Origin: an uncultured Erysipelotrichaceae bacterium
GTDB taxonomy: Bacteria > Bacillota_I > Bacilli_A > RF39 > UBA660
NCBI GenBank assembly: GCA_902795725.1
Contig: CADBLY010000057.1
Coordinates: 1 to 6,393 of the forward strand
Length of the DNA stretch: 6,393 nt
Direction: 5' to 3'
Shown: piece by piece, positions 1-5,755 of the stretch
Numbering within the stretch: the first letter of the stretch is position 1
How the letters are laid out: each line of letters opens with the position of its first letter
Notes under the pieces: generated by a model
Seen by the model: only the letters and a program-made list of their open reading frames with translations
Database searches by the model: none
What the model was told of the DNA's origin: nothing
Made by a program: the position numbers and the translations under genes

Positions 1-7
1 TCATCTT

Positions 8-16
8 TGATATAAT
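8..16 (+). promoter_or_regulatory. Candidate extended -10 promoter for the penicillin-binding protein gene
   Basis: TGATATAAT is a perfect extended -10 element (TG, one base, TATAAT at 11-16). It would place the transcription start near 23, leaving a leader of only about 14 bases that contains the AGGGTAG ribosome-binding site (23-29). The -35 region lies outside the window, so this is a pattern match only. A+T-rich sequence makes chance matches common, and the gene could also be read from an upstream operon. The tail of an upstream reading frame cannot be identified from 36 bases; all three frames reach a stop (at 8-10, 13-15 and 27-29). Confidence 0.45.
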
Positions 17-36
17 TATTACAGGGTAGATGATAT

Positions 37-2145
37 ATGGTAAAAAGAAGAAAGAAAAAGATAACTAAATGGAAACTATCTAACTTAGTATTTTTATGTT
101 TTATTTTAGTTATTGCTGGCTTATATATACAATATTGCTATTTATCACTTTCTAATAAAGTATATGGCCGTGATATGAAGGATTTTGCAGCCAAAAGAAA
201 TACGGTATCTACTGAGTTAGAAGCAGAAAGGGGTAAAATATTTGATGTAAATGGTGATGCTTTAGCTATCAATGTTACATCATATACTGTTATTGCCTAT
301 TTGGATAAATCTCGTGATATTGATAAAAAGCATCCTAAACATGTCGTTAATAAAGAAGAAACGGCTAAGAAATTATCAGAAGCATTGGGATGTGAGTATG
401 ACTACGTATATAACAAACTTAATTCTGATTTATATCAGGTGCAATTTGGTAATTATGGGCGTAATATAAATGAATTAAAAAAGATTGAAATTGAAAAATT
501 ACATTTACCAGGTATTGGTTTTGAACAGACTATTAATCGATATTATCCAAATGGAAATTTTGCATCACAAATAGTTGGATATGCTAAAGCTAATGATGAA
601 GGTAATGTTGTTGGTCTACTTGGTATTGAAAGTAAATATAATAAAAAATTAAAAGGGGTTAATGGATATTATTCATACCAACAAGATAGTAATGGATATA
701 AAATACCAGATACTCCAGAACAAAAAGAAGATGCAATTGATGGAGATGATATATATCTAACTATTGATTCTAGTATACAAAGATTTGTTGAGAGTGCGAT
801 TTCATCAATTAAAAATGATTATGAACCAGAATGGGCATTAATTGAAGTTATGGATGCAAAAACTGGAGAGATTTTAGGAAGTGGTTCAACAACTGGATTT
901 GATCCTAATAATATTCCTGAAGATATGTCTTATGATGATCCATTATCTAGTTATGCATTTGAACCAGGAAGTACTATGAAAATATATACCTATATGTGTG
1001 CGATGGAAAAAGGAGCATATAATGGTTCAGAAACCTATCCATCTGGTTCTTATAAAATTGAAGATGATACAATAAATGACTGGAAAAAAGAAGGATGGGG
1101 AGAAATAAATTTTGACACTGGATTTGAATACTCATCAAATACCGGTATTGCTAATCTTATTGAAAGACATTTATCCTTAAAAGAATTAAAAGAATGTCAA
1201 CAAAAATTTGGATTTGGTAAAAAAACTGGAATTGAACTATCTAATGAACTAAATGGTAGATTAAATTATAAATATCCAATTGAAGTCATGGCTGCAGGTT
1301 TTGGACAGGGAATTTTAACTACTCCGCTTCAGCACCTTCAAGCTTTATCTGTCATAGCAAATGATGGTGTGATGGTTAAACCACATATTATATCTAAAAT
1401 AGTAGATGGTGAAACCAAAGAAGAAATTATTACCAAAATAGATAAATCAGATCGTATTGTTAGCAAAAAAACAACCGATCAAATTAAAGAATTGATGGGA
1501 AAAGTAATATCTGATTCATGGGCAACTGGATATAAATATAATATCGAAGGATTTAATATTATAGGAAAAACAGGTACTGCTCAAATATATGAAAATGGTC
1601 ATTATTTAACTACTGATTATTTATCTTCTATTGCCCTTATGTACCCTAAAGAAAATCCTAGTGTTATTATATATGCAGCAATAAAAAAACCAAATCACGA
1701 TCATAACTACGCCTTGACAACTTCTATAAAATCATTAATACAAAATATTGCTAAATATCAAGGCACATTTAGTGATTATGAAGCCGAAATTAAAAGTAAA
1801 ACTATAACTTTACCAAATTATCAAGGTAAAAATATTGATGAAGTAATTAATGATGTTTCTAATCGTGGTATTAATGTCATAAAAATAGGAAATGGTTCTA
1901 CTATAATTAATCAATATCCTATAAAGAATCGTTTAATTACTTATGGTGATAAACTATTCTTACTTACTGATGATGAAAATATAATTATGCCAGATATGAG
2001 TGGTTGGTCTAGAACCGATGTTAGAGCTTTTGCATCTTTAGTTAAACTAGAATATCAAATTGATGGAAGTGGATATGTTGTAAGCCAAAGTATTCCTGCA
2101 AATAATAAAATTGAAGGAGTTTTACAAGTATCTTTAAACAAATAA
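37..2145 (+). CDS. pbpB: Class B penicillin-binding protein with two PASTA domains (PBP2B/PBP2x/FtsI type)
   Basis: This is a membrane-anchored D,D-transpeptidase that cross-links peptidoglycan, most likely at the division septum. The 702 residues begin with a basic cytoplasmic stretch (KRRKKKITKWK) and one membrane segment (about 14-36). The PBP dimerisation domain follows, with the RGxIxDxxGxxLA motif at 65-77. The transpeptidase domain (about 260-575) carries all three active-site motifs: SxxK as S312-T-M-K315, SxN as S366-S-N368, and KTG(T) as K511-T514. Two PASTA repeats close the protein (about 588-646 and 649-702). Two PASTA domains and the length (B. subtilis PBP2B is about 716 residues) favour PBP2B/PBP2x over sporulation-specific SpoVD, which is shorter and, as I recall, has one. 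The start is set by AGGGTAG seven bases upstream. The pyrophosphatase gene follows after 16 bases, so the two are probably cotranscribed. The enzyme class is certain; the septal role is inferred. Confidence 0.93.
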   Translation: MVKRRKKKITKWKLSNLVFLCFILVIAGLYIQYCYLSLSNKVYGRDMKDFAAKRNTVSTELEAERGKIFDVNGDALAINVTSYTVIAYLDKSRDIDKKHPKHVVNKEETAKKLSEALGCEYDYVYNKLNSDLYQVQFGNYGRNINELKKIEIEKLHLPGIGFEQTINRYYPNGNFASQIVGYAKANDEGNVVGLLGIESKYNKKLKGVNGYYSYQQDSNGYKIPDTPEQKEDAIDGDDIYLTIDSSIQRFVESAISSIKNDYEPEWALIEVMDAKTGEILGSGSTTGFDPNNIPEDMSYDDPLSSYAFEPGSTMKIYTYMCAMEKGAYNGSETYPSGSYKIEDDTINDWKKEGWGEINFDTGFEYSSNTGIANLIERHLSLKELKECQQKFGFGKKTGIELSNELNGRLNYKYPIEVMAAGFGQGILTTPLQHLQALSVIANDGVMVKPHIISKIVDGETKEEIITKIDKSDRIVSKKTTDQIKELMGKVISDSWATGYKYNIEGFNIIGKTGTAQIYENGHYLTTDYLSSIALMYPKENPSVIIYAAIKKPNHDHNYALTTSIKSLIQNIAKYQGTFSDYEAEIKSKTITLPNYQGKNIDEVINDVSNRGINVIKIGNGSTIINQYPIKNRLITYGDKLFLLTDDENIIMPDMSGWSRTDVRAFASLVKLEYQIDGSGYVVSQSIPANNKIEGVLQVSLNK

Positions 2146-2161
2146 GAATAGAGGTGGTTGA

Positions 2162-3682
2162 ATGAATAAAGTATATGTATTTGGGCATCAAAAGCCTGAT
2201 ACTGATTCAGTAACAAGTTCTATAGCTTATGCTTACTTAAAGAATAGATTAGGTGTGAATGCTGAAGAAAGAATATTAGGTGACATTAATAAAGAAACTA
2301 AATTTGTCCTAAAATATTTTAATGTTAAAAAACCACAGTATTTAGATAGTGTTAAACTACAATTAAAAGATATAAACTATTATCGTAATTATTTTATCAA
2401 TTGCGATTCATCACTTAATGATACCTATAATTATCTAATTGATAATTGTATAACTGGAATTCCTGTTGTTGACGATAATAAAAAATTACTTGGTATTGTA
2501 ACTATTAAAGATTTTATTTATAATTTAAAAACTTGTAATAATTATCTTAATACATCATATCAACATATTATTGATATTTTAAAAGGAGAATCTAAGAATA
2601 AAATATCCGATAGTATAAAAGGATATATTAAAGTTAAAGATGAAAGTGTTTTTATAATTGACAAAGAAATTAATACTGTTATTACAACTAAATATAGTAA
2701 TAATGGCTATAAATTATTTAACAATATTAATGTTATATGTACAAATAAATCATTAGTAGATGTAATAAGATTATTACCCTGGTCTAATTATGTAAAAGAT
2801 TTTATATCTAAAGACAGAATTATTAAATTTAGTGAAGATATGTATTATGATGATTTTATAAAAGAAACAAATCATCTAAAGTTTAATAATTATCCTGTAA
2901 TTGGTAAAGGTGATAAGTGCAAAGGATTAATTAGAATAACAGATATAAATAGCAAAGAACGAAAAAAAGTTATATTAGTTGATCACAATGAATTAAGTCA
3001 ATCTGTAGATGGATTAGAAGAAGCAGAAATAATTGAAATAATTGATCATCATAAAATAGGAACATCAACAAATAATCCAATAAGTTTTCGAAACATGACA
3101 GTTGGTAGTACTAATACTATAATATATCAAATGTATATTGAAAACAATATAGATATACCTTATGATATAGCAGGACTAATGATATCAGGAATATTATCAG
3201 ATACTTTAGGTCTAACATCATCAACTACAACTGATATCGATATACGCGTTGTAAAAGATTTAGAACATATTCTTAATCTTGATTATAAAGAATTTTTTTA
3301 TAAAATGTTAGAAGCAGGCACTAGTATCATAGGTGAAACAATAGATGATATAGTAAGACAAGACTTAAAATATTTCCAAGTAGGAAATATTAGATATGCT
3401 ATTAGTCAGATGATTACTTTAGATATAAATAATATTATTAAAGAAAAAAACAAATATTTAGAAGTTATTACTGAATACAAAAAAAATCATAATTTAGAAC
3501 TCATGATATTCATTATTACTGACGTTATAAAAAAAGGGTCCTATCTATTATATACAGATGGTATCGAAAACATGTTAAAAGAGATATATCATTTAGATGA
3601 TGTATATGAAGGTGTATTTATTGATAATTTAACATCAAGAAAAAAACAAGTAGTGCCTTATGTAAATGAATACCTAAAATAA
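2162..3682 (+). CDS. ppaC: Manganese-dependent inorganic pyrophosphatase, family II, with regulatory CBS domains
   Basis: This cytoplasmic enzyme hydrolyses pyrophosphate to phosphate, pulling biosynthetic reactions forward. The DHH-phosphoesterase core shows every expected metal ligand: GHQKPDTDS with H9, D13 and D15; VDHN with D274; IDHH with D295, H296 and H297; and SD with D347. The C-terminal DHHA2 domain ends in the substrate-binding SRKKQVVP motif (492-499). The core is split by an insertion at about 60-265. It holds CBS domain 1 (about 61-121, ending GIPVV...LLGIVTIKDF) and CBS domain 2 (about 210-263, ending YPVIG...GLIRITDI). In CBS-pyrophosphatases these bind adenine nucleotides and control activity. 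The 85-90 residues between them sit where many relatives carry a DRTGG domain, but look shortened. At 506 residues it falls between plain family II enzymes (about 309) and full CBS-DRTGG-CBS forms (about 550). GAGGTGG (2151-2157) is a good ribosome-binding site, and the gene ends in a terminator. Confidence 0.95.
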   Translation: MNKVYVFGHQKPDTDSVTSSIAYAYLKNRLGVNAEERILGDINKETKFVLKYFNVKKPQYLDSVKLQLKDINYYRNYFINCDSSLNDTYNYLIDNCITGIPVVDDNKKLLGIVTIKDFIYNLKTCNNYLNTSYQHIIDILKGESKNKISDSIKGYIKVKDESVFIIDKEINTVITTKYSNNGYKLFNNINVICTNKSLVDVIRLLPWSNYVKDFISKDRIIKFSEDMYYDDFIKETNHLKFNNYPVIGKGDKCKGLIRITDINSKERKKVILVDHNELSQSVDGLEEAEIIEIIDHHKIGTSTNNPISFRNMTVGSTNTIIYQMYIENNIDIPYDIAGLMISGILSDTLGLTSSTTTDIDIRVVKDLEHILNLDYKEFFYKMLEAGTSIIGETIDDIVRQDLKYFQVGNIRYAISQMITLDINNIIKEKNKYLEVITEYKKNHNLELMIFIITDVIKKGSYLLYTDGIENMLKEIYHLDDVYEGVFIDNLTSRKKQVVPYVNEYLK

Positions 3683-3705
3683 AAAACGACTTAATAGTCG
3701 TTTTT
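3682..3705. terminator. Bidirectional intrinsic terminator between ppaC and the tRNA gene
   Basis: The arms AAAAACGACT (3682-3691) and AGTCGTTTTT (3696-3705) are perfectly complementary around a TAAT loop. T-rich tracts flank the core stem on both strands: TTTTTATT on plus and TTTTTTATTTT on minus. It can therefore end the pbpB-ppaC transcript and also the minus-strand tRNA (and possibly gerM) transcript arriving from the other side. The last base of the ppaC stop codon is the first base of the stem. Confidence 0.9.
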
Positions 3706-3713
3706 ATTCTATA

Positions 3714-3727
3714 CTCAAATATTTGAG
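3714..3727. repeat. 14-bp perfect palindrome in the tRNA 3' trailer
   Basis: CTCAAATATTTGAG is its own reverse complement. It lies between the bidirectional terminator and the tRNA 3' end. In RNA it could form a weak stem of five base pairs with an ATAT loop; in DNA it could be a dimer-binding site. No function can be assigned, and chance is possible in A+T-rich sequence. Confidence 0.5.
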
Positions 3728-3740
3728 CTTATTATCAATC

Positions 3741-3817
3741 TGGTGTCCCAGAAGGGATTCGAACCCCTGACACTCGCCTTAGAAGGGCGATGCTCTATCC
3801 AGCTGAGCTACTGAGAC
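3741..3817 (-). tRNA. tRNA-Arg, anticodon UCU (reads AGA)
   Basis: On the minus strand the 77 bases fold as a full cloverleaf. Acceptor arms GTCTCAG and CTGGGAC pair with one G-U. The D arm is GCTC...GAGC. The anticodon stem TCGCC/GGCGA encloses the loop CTTCTAA, whose central triplet TCT is the anticodon. A five-base variable loop and the T arm AGGGG-TTCGAAT-CCCTT follow, then discriminator A and an encoded CCA. AGA is the expected main arginine codon in such an A+T-rich genome, so this tRNA should be important. It has its own promoter upstream (3833-3861) and the shared terminator at 3682-3705. Confidence 0.97.
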
Positions 3818-3823
3818 GTCTCA
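3812..3823. repeat. 12-bp palindrome spanning the mature 5' end of the tRNA
   Basis: TGAGACGTCTCA is a perfect palindrome whose centre is exactly the boundary between the 5' leader and the first base of the tRNA. The leader half TGAGAC also resembles the 3' acceptor strand (TGGGAC), so it could in principle compete for the same 5' acceptor strand. With no loop between the halves, a local hairpin is not possible, and the effect may be nil. Confidence 0.5.
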
Positions 3824-3832
3824 AACAAATTA

Positions 3833-3861
3833 ATTATACAACAAAATTAAAATTTATTCAA
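3833..3861 (-). promoter_or_regulatory. Vegetative promoter of tRNA-Arg
   Basis: On the minus strand TTGAAT (-35, 3861-3856) and a perfect TATAAT (-10, 3838-3833) are separated by exactly 17 bases. This is a near-consensus housekeeping (sigma-A) promoter. Transcription would start near 3826, about eight bases before the tRNA 5' end at 3817, a sensible pre-tRNA leader. The -35 hexamer lies inside the last codons of gerM and shares one base with its stop codon. Confidence 0.75.
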
Positions 3862-4789
3862 GACTTTTTAGATCGGTTTTATTAATTTCTTTATCATTAA
3901 TATTAAATGATACTGTATCTACACTATAATTGTCCTTAATTGAAAGACAAATAGTATCTATAACTTCTTTTAAAATATCTTGTTCATCACCATCATTTAA
4001 AATATAATCATTAAACACCAGTAATAAATTATTATTATCAATATTAGATGAAATAAGTCTAGTATTACTATTTAAATAACTCATTAATCTTTTATTACCC
4101 TGATTACTCAATTCTTCAACAATAATTTCGATTTTATCTCTTGTATCATTATTAATTTTAGTCACTGGAATATAGTACTCTTGATTATTTAAATTACTAA
4201 TATAATATATAGTAGTACTAGTTATATCTTTATCATTACTTATTTTATATTCTTTATTAATTCCAAAACTACGGTCTAATGTGCTGGGAAGTGTTTTATT
4301 TGATTTAGGCAAATGTGTTAAAATTTCTCCATTCATATATATGATAACATATTTAATATCTTCGATACTTGTTAAGGTATAGGTAATAGCTTCTATTATC
4401 TTTTCTTCATATTCTTTTTTTACATCTAACAAATCATTTGTAAAATCAACTTTTAATGTCTCATTAGTATACTTAATACTATTTATTTTAACTGTTGGTG
4501 GAATAATTCCATTAAATCCTTTAGGAATATTCTTGCTTCCTGCAATTAAATTTTCTAATAATTCTCTTGCTTTACTCTCTACACTTTTACTCTTGACATC
4601 TACATTTACTCGCGTTAAATAGTTGTTCTTGTTTTCTAAATAAACGTAAGATATATTTGGATTATCCTTAACATATACAACCTCCTCTTTTAAATTTATA
4701 TCTTCTTTAGGAATAAAATTTAAAAGTCCTATAGAAAAGATAACTAAAGAACAGACAAGTATTTTTTTTAAAGACATTCTCTTAAGCAT
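3854..4789 (-). CDS. gerM: GerM-like sporulation protein with two GerMN domains
   Basis: GerM of B. subtilis is a mother-cell protein needed to assemble the basal platform of the SpoIIIA-SpoIIQ complex across the forespore membranes, and so for late sporulation and normal germination. The 311 residues have a basic start, one hydrophobic segment (about 9-25), then two GerMN domains at about 46-160 and 190-305. The first is typical: a conserved ARELLENLIAG helix (74-84), IPP at 96-98, VDF at 114-116 and YTL at 137-139. The second is weaker. No lipobox cysteine follows the hydrophobic core (the only nearby Cys, C13, lies inside it), so the protein looks membrane-anchored rather than a lipoprotein as in B. 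subtilis. AGGTGA (4799-4794) lies four bases before the chosen ATG; M5 is a less well supported alternative. gerE lies 47 bases upstream, separated by a terminator. No separate terminator follows, so its transcript probably runs through the tRNA. Confidence 0.85.
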   Translation of the reverse strand: MLKRMSLKKILVCSLVIFSIGLLNFIPKEDINLKEEVVYVKDNPNISYVYLENKNNYLTRVNVDVKSKSVESKARELLENLIAGSKNIPKGFNGIIPPTVKINSIKYTNETLKVDFTNDLLDVKKEYEEKIIEAITYTLTSIEDIKYVIIYMNGEILTHLPKSNKTLPSTLDRSFGINKEYKISNDKDITSTTIYYISNLNNQEYYIPVTKINNDTRDKIEIIVEELSNQGNKRLMSYLNSNTRLISSNIDNNNLLLVFNDYILNDGDEQDILKEVIDTICLSIKDNYSVDTVSFNINDKEINKTDLKSLE

Positions 4790-4812
4790 AAGATCACCTA
4801 ACTAAGTATATG

Positions 4813-4838
4813 AAAAAAAGTACAAAAAAATGTACTTT
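4813..4838 (-). terminator. Intrinsic terminator of gerE
   Basis: On the minus strand AAAGTACA (4838-4831) and TGTACTTT (4824-4817) form a perfect eight-pair stem with a six-T loop. The T run continues to 4813. The first two stem bases belong to the gerE stop codon (4839-4837). It separates gerE from gerM, so gerM should need its own promoter or read-through. Confidence 0.8.
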
Positions 4839-5043
4839 ATAAAAATATTTCACCAAGTCTTAATAATTCTACAACTGCACTAGCTCTTCCTTTTACTCCT
4901 AATTTTTGCATTGCATTAGAAATATGATTTCTCACTGTTTTCTCGCTTATTTTTAATGCTTGAGCAATTTCACTAGTTGTTTTATTTTTTATTAACAAAT
5001 CAAAAACTTCTTTTTCACGAGTTGTTAAAATAGTTTTAGCCAT
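4837..5043 (-). CDS. gerE: GerE, late mother-cell sporulation transcription regulator
   Basis: GerE is a small LuxR-type helix-turn-helix protein that acts in the mother cell at the last stage of spore formation. With RNA polymerase carrying sigma-K it activates or represses late spore-coat and related genes. The 68 residues are essentially one DNA-binding domain (about 5-66). The LTTREKEVFDLL opening is followed by the helix-turn-helix (about 22-48), including ISEKTVRNHISNAMQKLGVK (32-51). This block is nearly identical to my recollection of B. subtilis GerE (74 residues), and the C-terminal AVVELLR.GE is shared too. The start is fixed by GAGGT four bases before ATG. A sigma-K-type promoter lies upstream and a terminator overlaps the stop. 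There is no receiver or ligand-binding domain, which also fits GerE rather than a general LuxR regulator. Confidence 0.95.
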   Translation of the reverse strand: MAKTILTTREKEVFDLLIKNKTTSEIAQALKISEKTVRNHISNAMQKLGVKGRASAVVELLRLGEIFL

Positions 5044-5086
5044 AAATACCTCACTTCCTAATAGAGTGGTTTATATTTTCTCATAT

Positions 5087-5114
5087 TATTGTATGAACTA
5101 TTTATTAGAAAGTT
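5087..5114 (-). promoter_or_regulatory. Sigma-K-type promoter of gerE
   Basis: On the minus strand AAC (5114-5112) is followed after 16 bases by CATACAATA (5095-5087). This matches the sigma-K pattern AC, 16-17 bases, CATAnnnTA at every fixed position. B. subtilis gerE is transcribed by sigma-K, so the match is in the expected place. Transcription would start near 5080, leaving a leader of about 37 bases before the ATG at 5043. The -10 also matches sigma-E (CATACAnT), but no sigma-E -35 element is correctly spaced. Confidence 0.65.
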
Positions 5115-5127
5115 CTTAGATATGCCT

Positions 5128-5152
5128 AAAAAAATAACTAAATGTTATTTTT
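5128..5152 (-). terminator. Intrinsic terminator of spoIIIAH
   Basis: On the minus strand AAAAATAAC (5152-5144) and GTTATTTTT (5138-5130) make a nine-pair stem with an ATTTA loop. The T run extends to 5128. The stem contains the spoIIIAH stop codon (5147-5145). It holds only one G-C pair, so it is thermodynamically weak. Its position and T tract still make it the likely end of the transcript. Confidence 0.6.
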
Positions 5153-5642
5153 GAAAGGTTACAGTAATATACTTATTATCTTCAAAGTTAGATTGAATAC
5201 ATCTCATAATATTATTTGCTAATTCAGCGTCATGCTTATCTTTTTGGACAGTCACACTAATCTTATCTCCATCAATTTTAACAAATGCATTTAAATTTAA
5301 TTCTTCTTTTAATTTTGTTTCAAGTGTTTCTTGTTCACCCTTAGAACTATTTAATTCCTTTATCTTATTATAAGCTTCATTTTTTTCATCTTTGGAAGAA
5401 TCACTATTAGTTAAAACAACAGTTAATTCTTCTATTTTCTTTTCTCTTTCGGCGTCATCTTCAACTTTTAAAGCAGAAATTATTTCATCTTTGCTTACTT
5501 CGACAGTAGCTTCAGATTTTTTCTTTTCTTTTGTTTTGTTATTAGTCAAAAGTAATTCACTAGGCATTGTAATATAGTATATGCTAAGTACTAAGATTAA
5601 ACTAAAAAGCGTTAAAAACCACAAATTTTTCTTATTTATCAT
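5145..5642 (-). CDS. spoIIIAH: SpoIIIAH-like component of the forespore channel
   Basis: SpoIIIAH sits in the mother-cell membrane around the forespore. It pairs with forespore SpoIIQ to form the ring of the SpoIIIA-SpoIIQ channel, and its outer domain resembles the YscJ/FliF ring-building proteins of secretion systems. The 165 residues show a short basic start, one membrane segment (about 6-26, WFLTLFSLILVLSIYYITMP), a charged probable coiled-coil region (about 37-112) and the ring-building domain (about 105-165). Close resemblance to my recollection of B. subtilis SpoIIIAH runs along the membrane segment, around DEKNEAYNKI (85-94) and through GDKISVTVQKDKH (125-137). B. subtilis SpoIIIAH is longer (about 218 residues); the missing part is mostly its low-complexity linker. 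A perfect AGGAGG lies five bases before the ATG. The gene stands alone: the next gene upstream is divergent, so it is not the end of a spoIIIA operon here. Confidence 0.9.
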   Translation of the reverse strand: MINKKNLWFLTLFSLILVLSIYYITMPSELLLTNNKTKEKKKSEATVEVSKDEIISALKVEDDAEREKKIEELTVVLTNSDSSKDEKNEAYNKIKELNSSKGEQETLETKLKEELNLNAFVKIDGDKISVTVQKDKHDAELANNIMRCIQSNFEDNKYITVTFQK

Positions 5643-5665
5643 AAATTCCTCCTCATCTCTAATAG

Positions 5666-5693
5666 AATATATTCCATTTTTATAAATATATGA
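5666..5693 (-). promoter_or_regulatory. Possible sigma-E-like promoter of spoIIIAH
   Basis: On the minus strand TCATATA (5693-5687) resembles the sigma-E -35, and AATATATT (5673-5666) resembles the -10 CATACAnT with two mismatches. The spacer is 13 bases rather than the usual 14-15. SpoIIIAH must be made under sigma-E in the mother cell, which makes a promoter here likely. The match itself is weak in such A+T-rich sequence. Confidence 0.3.
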
Positions 5694-5715
5694 TATTAAA
5701 CTATTGTAAAAATTG

Positions 5716-5721
5716 TATAAT
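5716..5721 (+). promoter_or_regulatory. Possible -10 element for the secreted-protein gene
   Basis: A perfect TATAAT lies 34 bases before the ATG at 5756 and would give a start near 5728 and a leader of about 28 bases. No recognisable -35 hexamer lies 16-18 bases upstream, where the sequence is ATATTA-like. An unusual or regulated promoter is possible, as is chance. Confidence 0.35.
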
Positions 5722-5755
5722 TATGATAAACTTTTTATAGGAAGGTAAGGGAAAG

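Noticed and set aside
272..469. 65-residue open frame on plus
   Set aside because: It lies wholly inside the penicillin-binding protein gene in another frame, with no ribosome-binding site and no recognisable product.
37..2145. SpoVD (sporulation-specific transpeptidase) as identity of the class B PBP
   Set aside because: The protein is longer, has two PASTA domains and is paired with a housekeeping gene. SpoVD remains possible but less likely.
3741..3817. tRNA as an integration site for a mobile element
   Set aside because: No integrase gene, no direct repeat of the tRNA 3' end and no change in composition are seen within the window.
4837..5043. Reading the 68-residue gene as a general LuxR-family quorum or two-component regulator
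   Set aside because: It has no receiver or autoinducer domain, and its near identity to GerE plus the gerM and spoIIIAH neighbours make GerE far more likely.
5118..5134. Possible GerE-binding box (TTAGGCATATC region, minus strand) upstream of gerE
   Set aside because: It matches the loose consensus RWWTRGGYNNYY only with mismatches at the first and eleventh positions and overlaps the T tract of the spoIIIAH terminator. Autoregulation cannot be supported from this.
5392..5577. 61-residue plus-strand open frame
   Set aside because: It is antisense to spoIIIAH; its serine- and phenylalanine-rich sequence is what the complement of Lys/Glu-rich codons gives.
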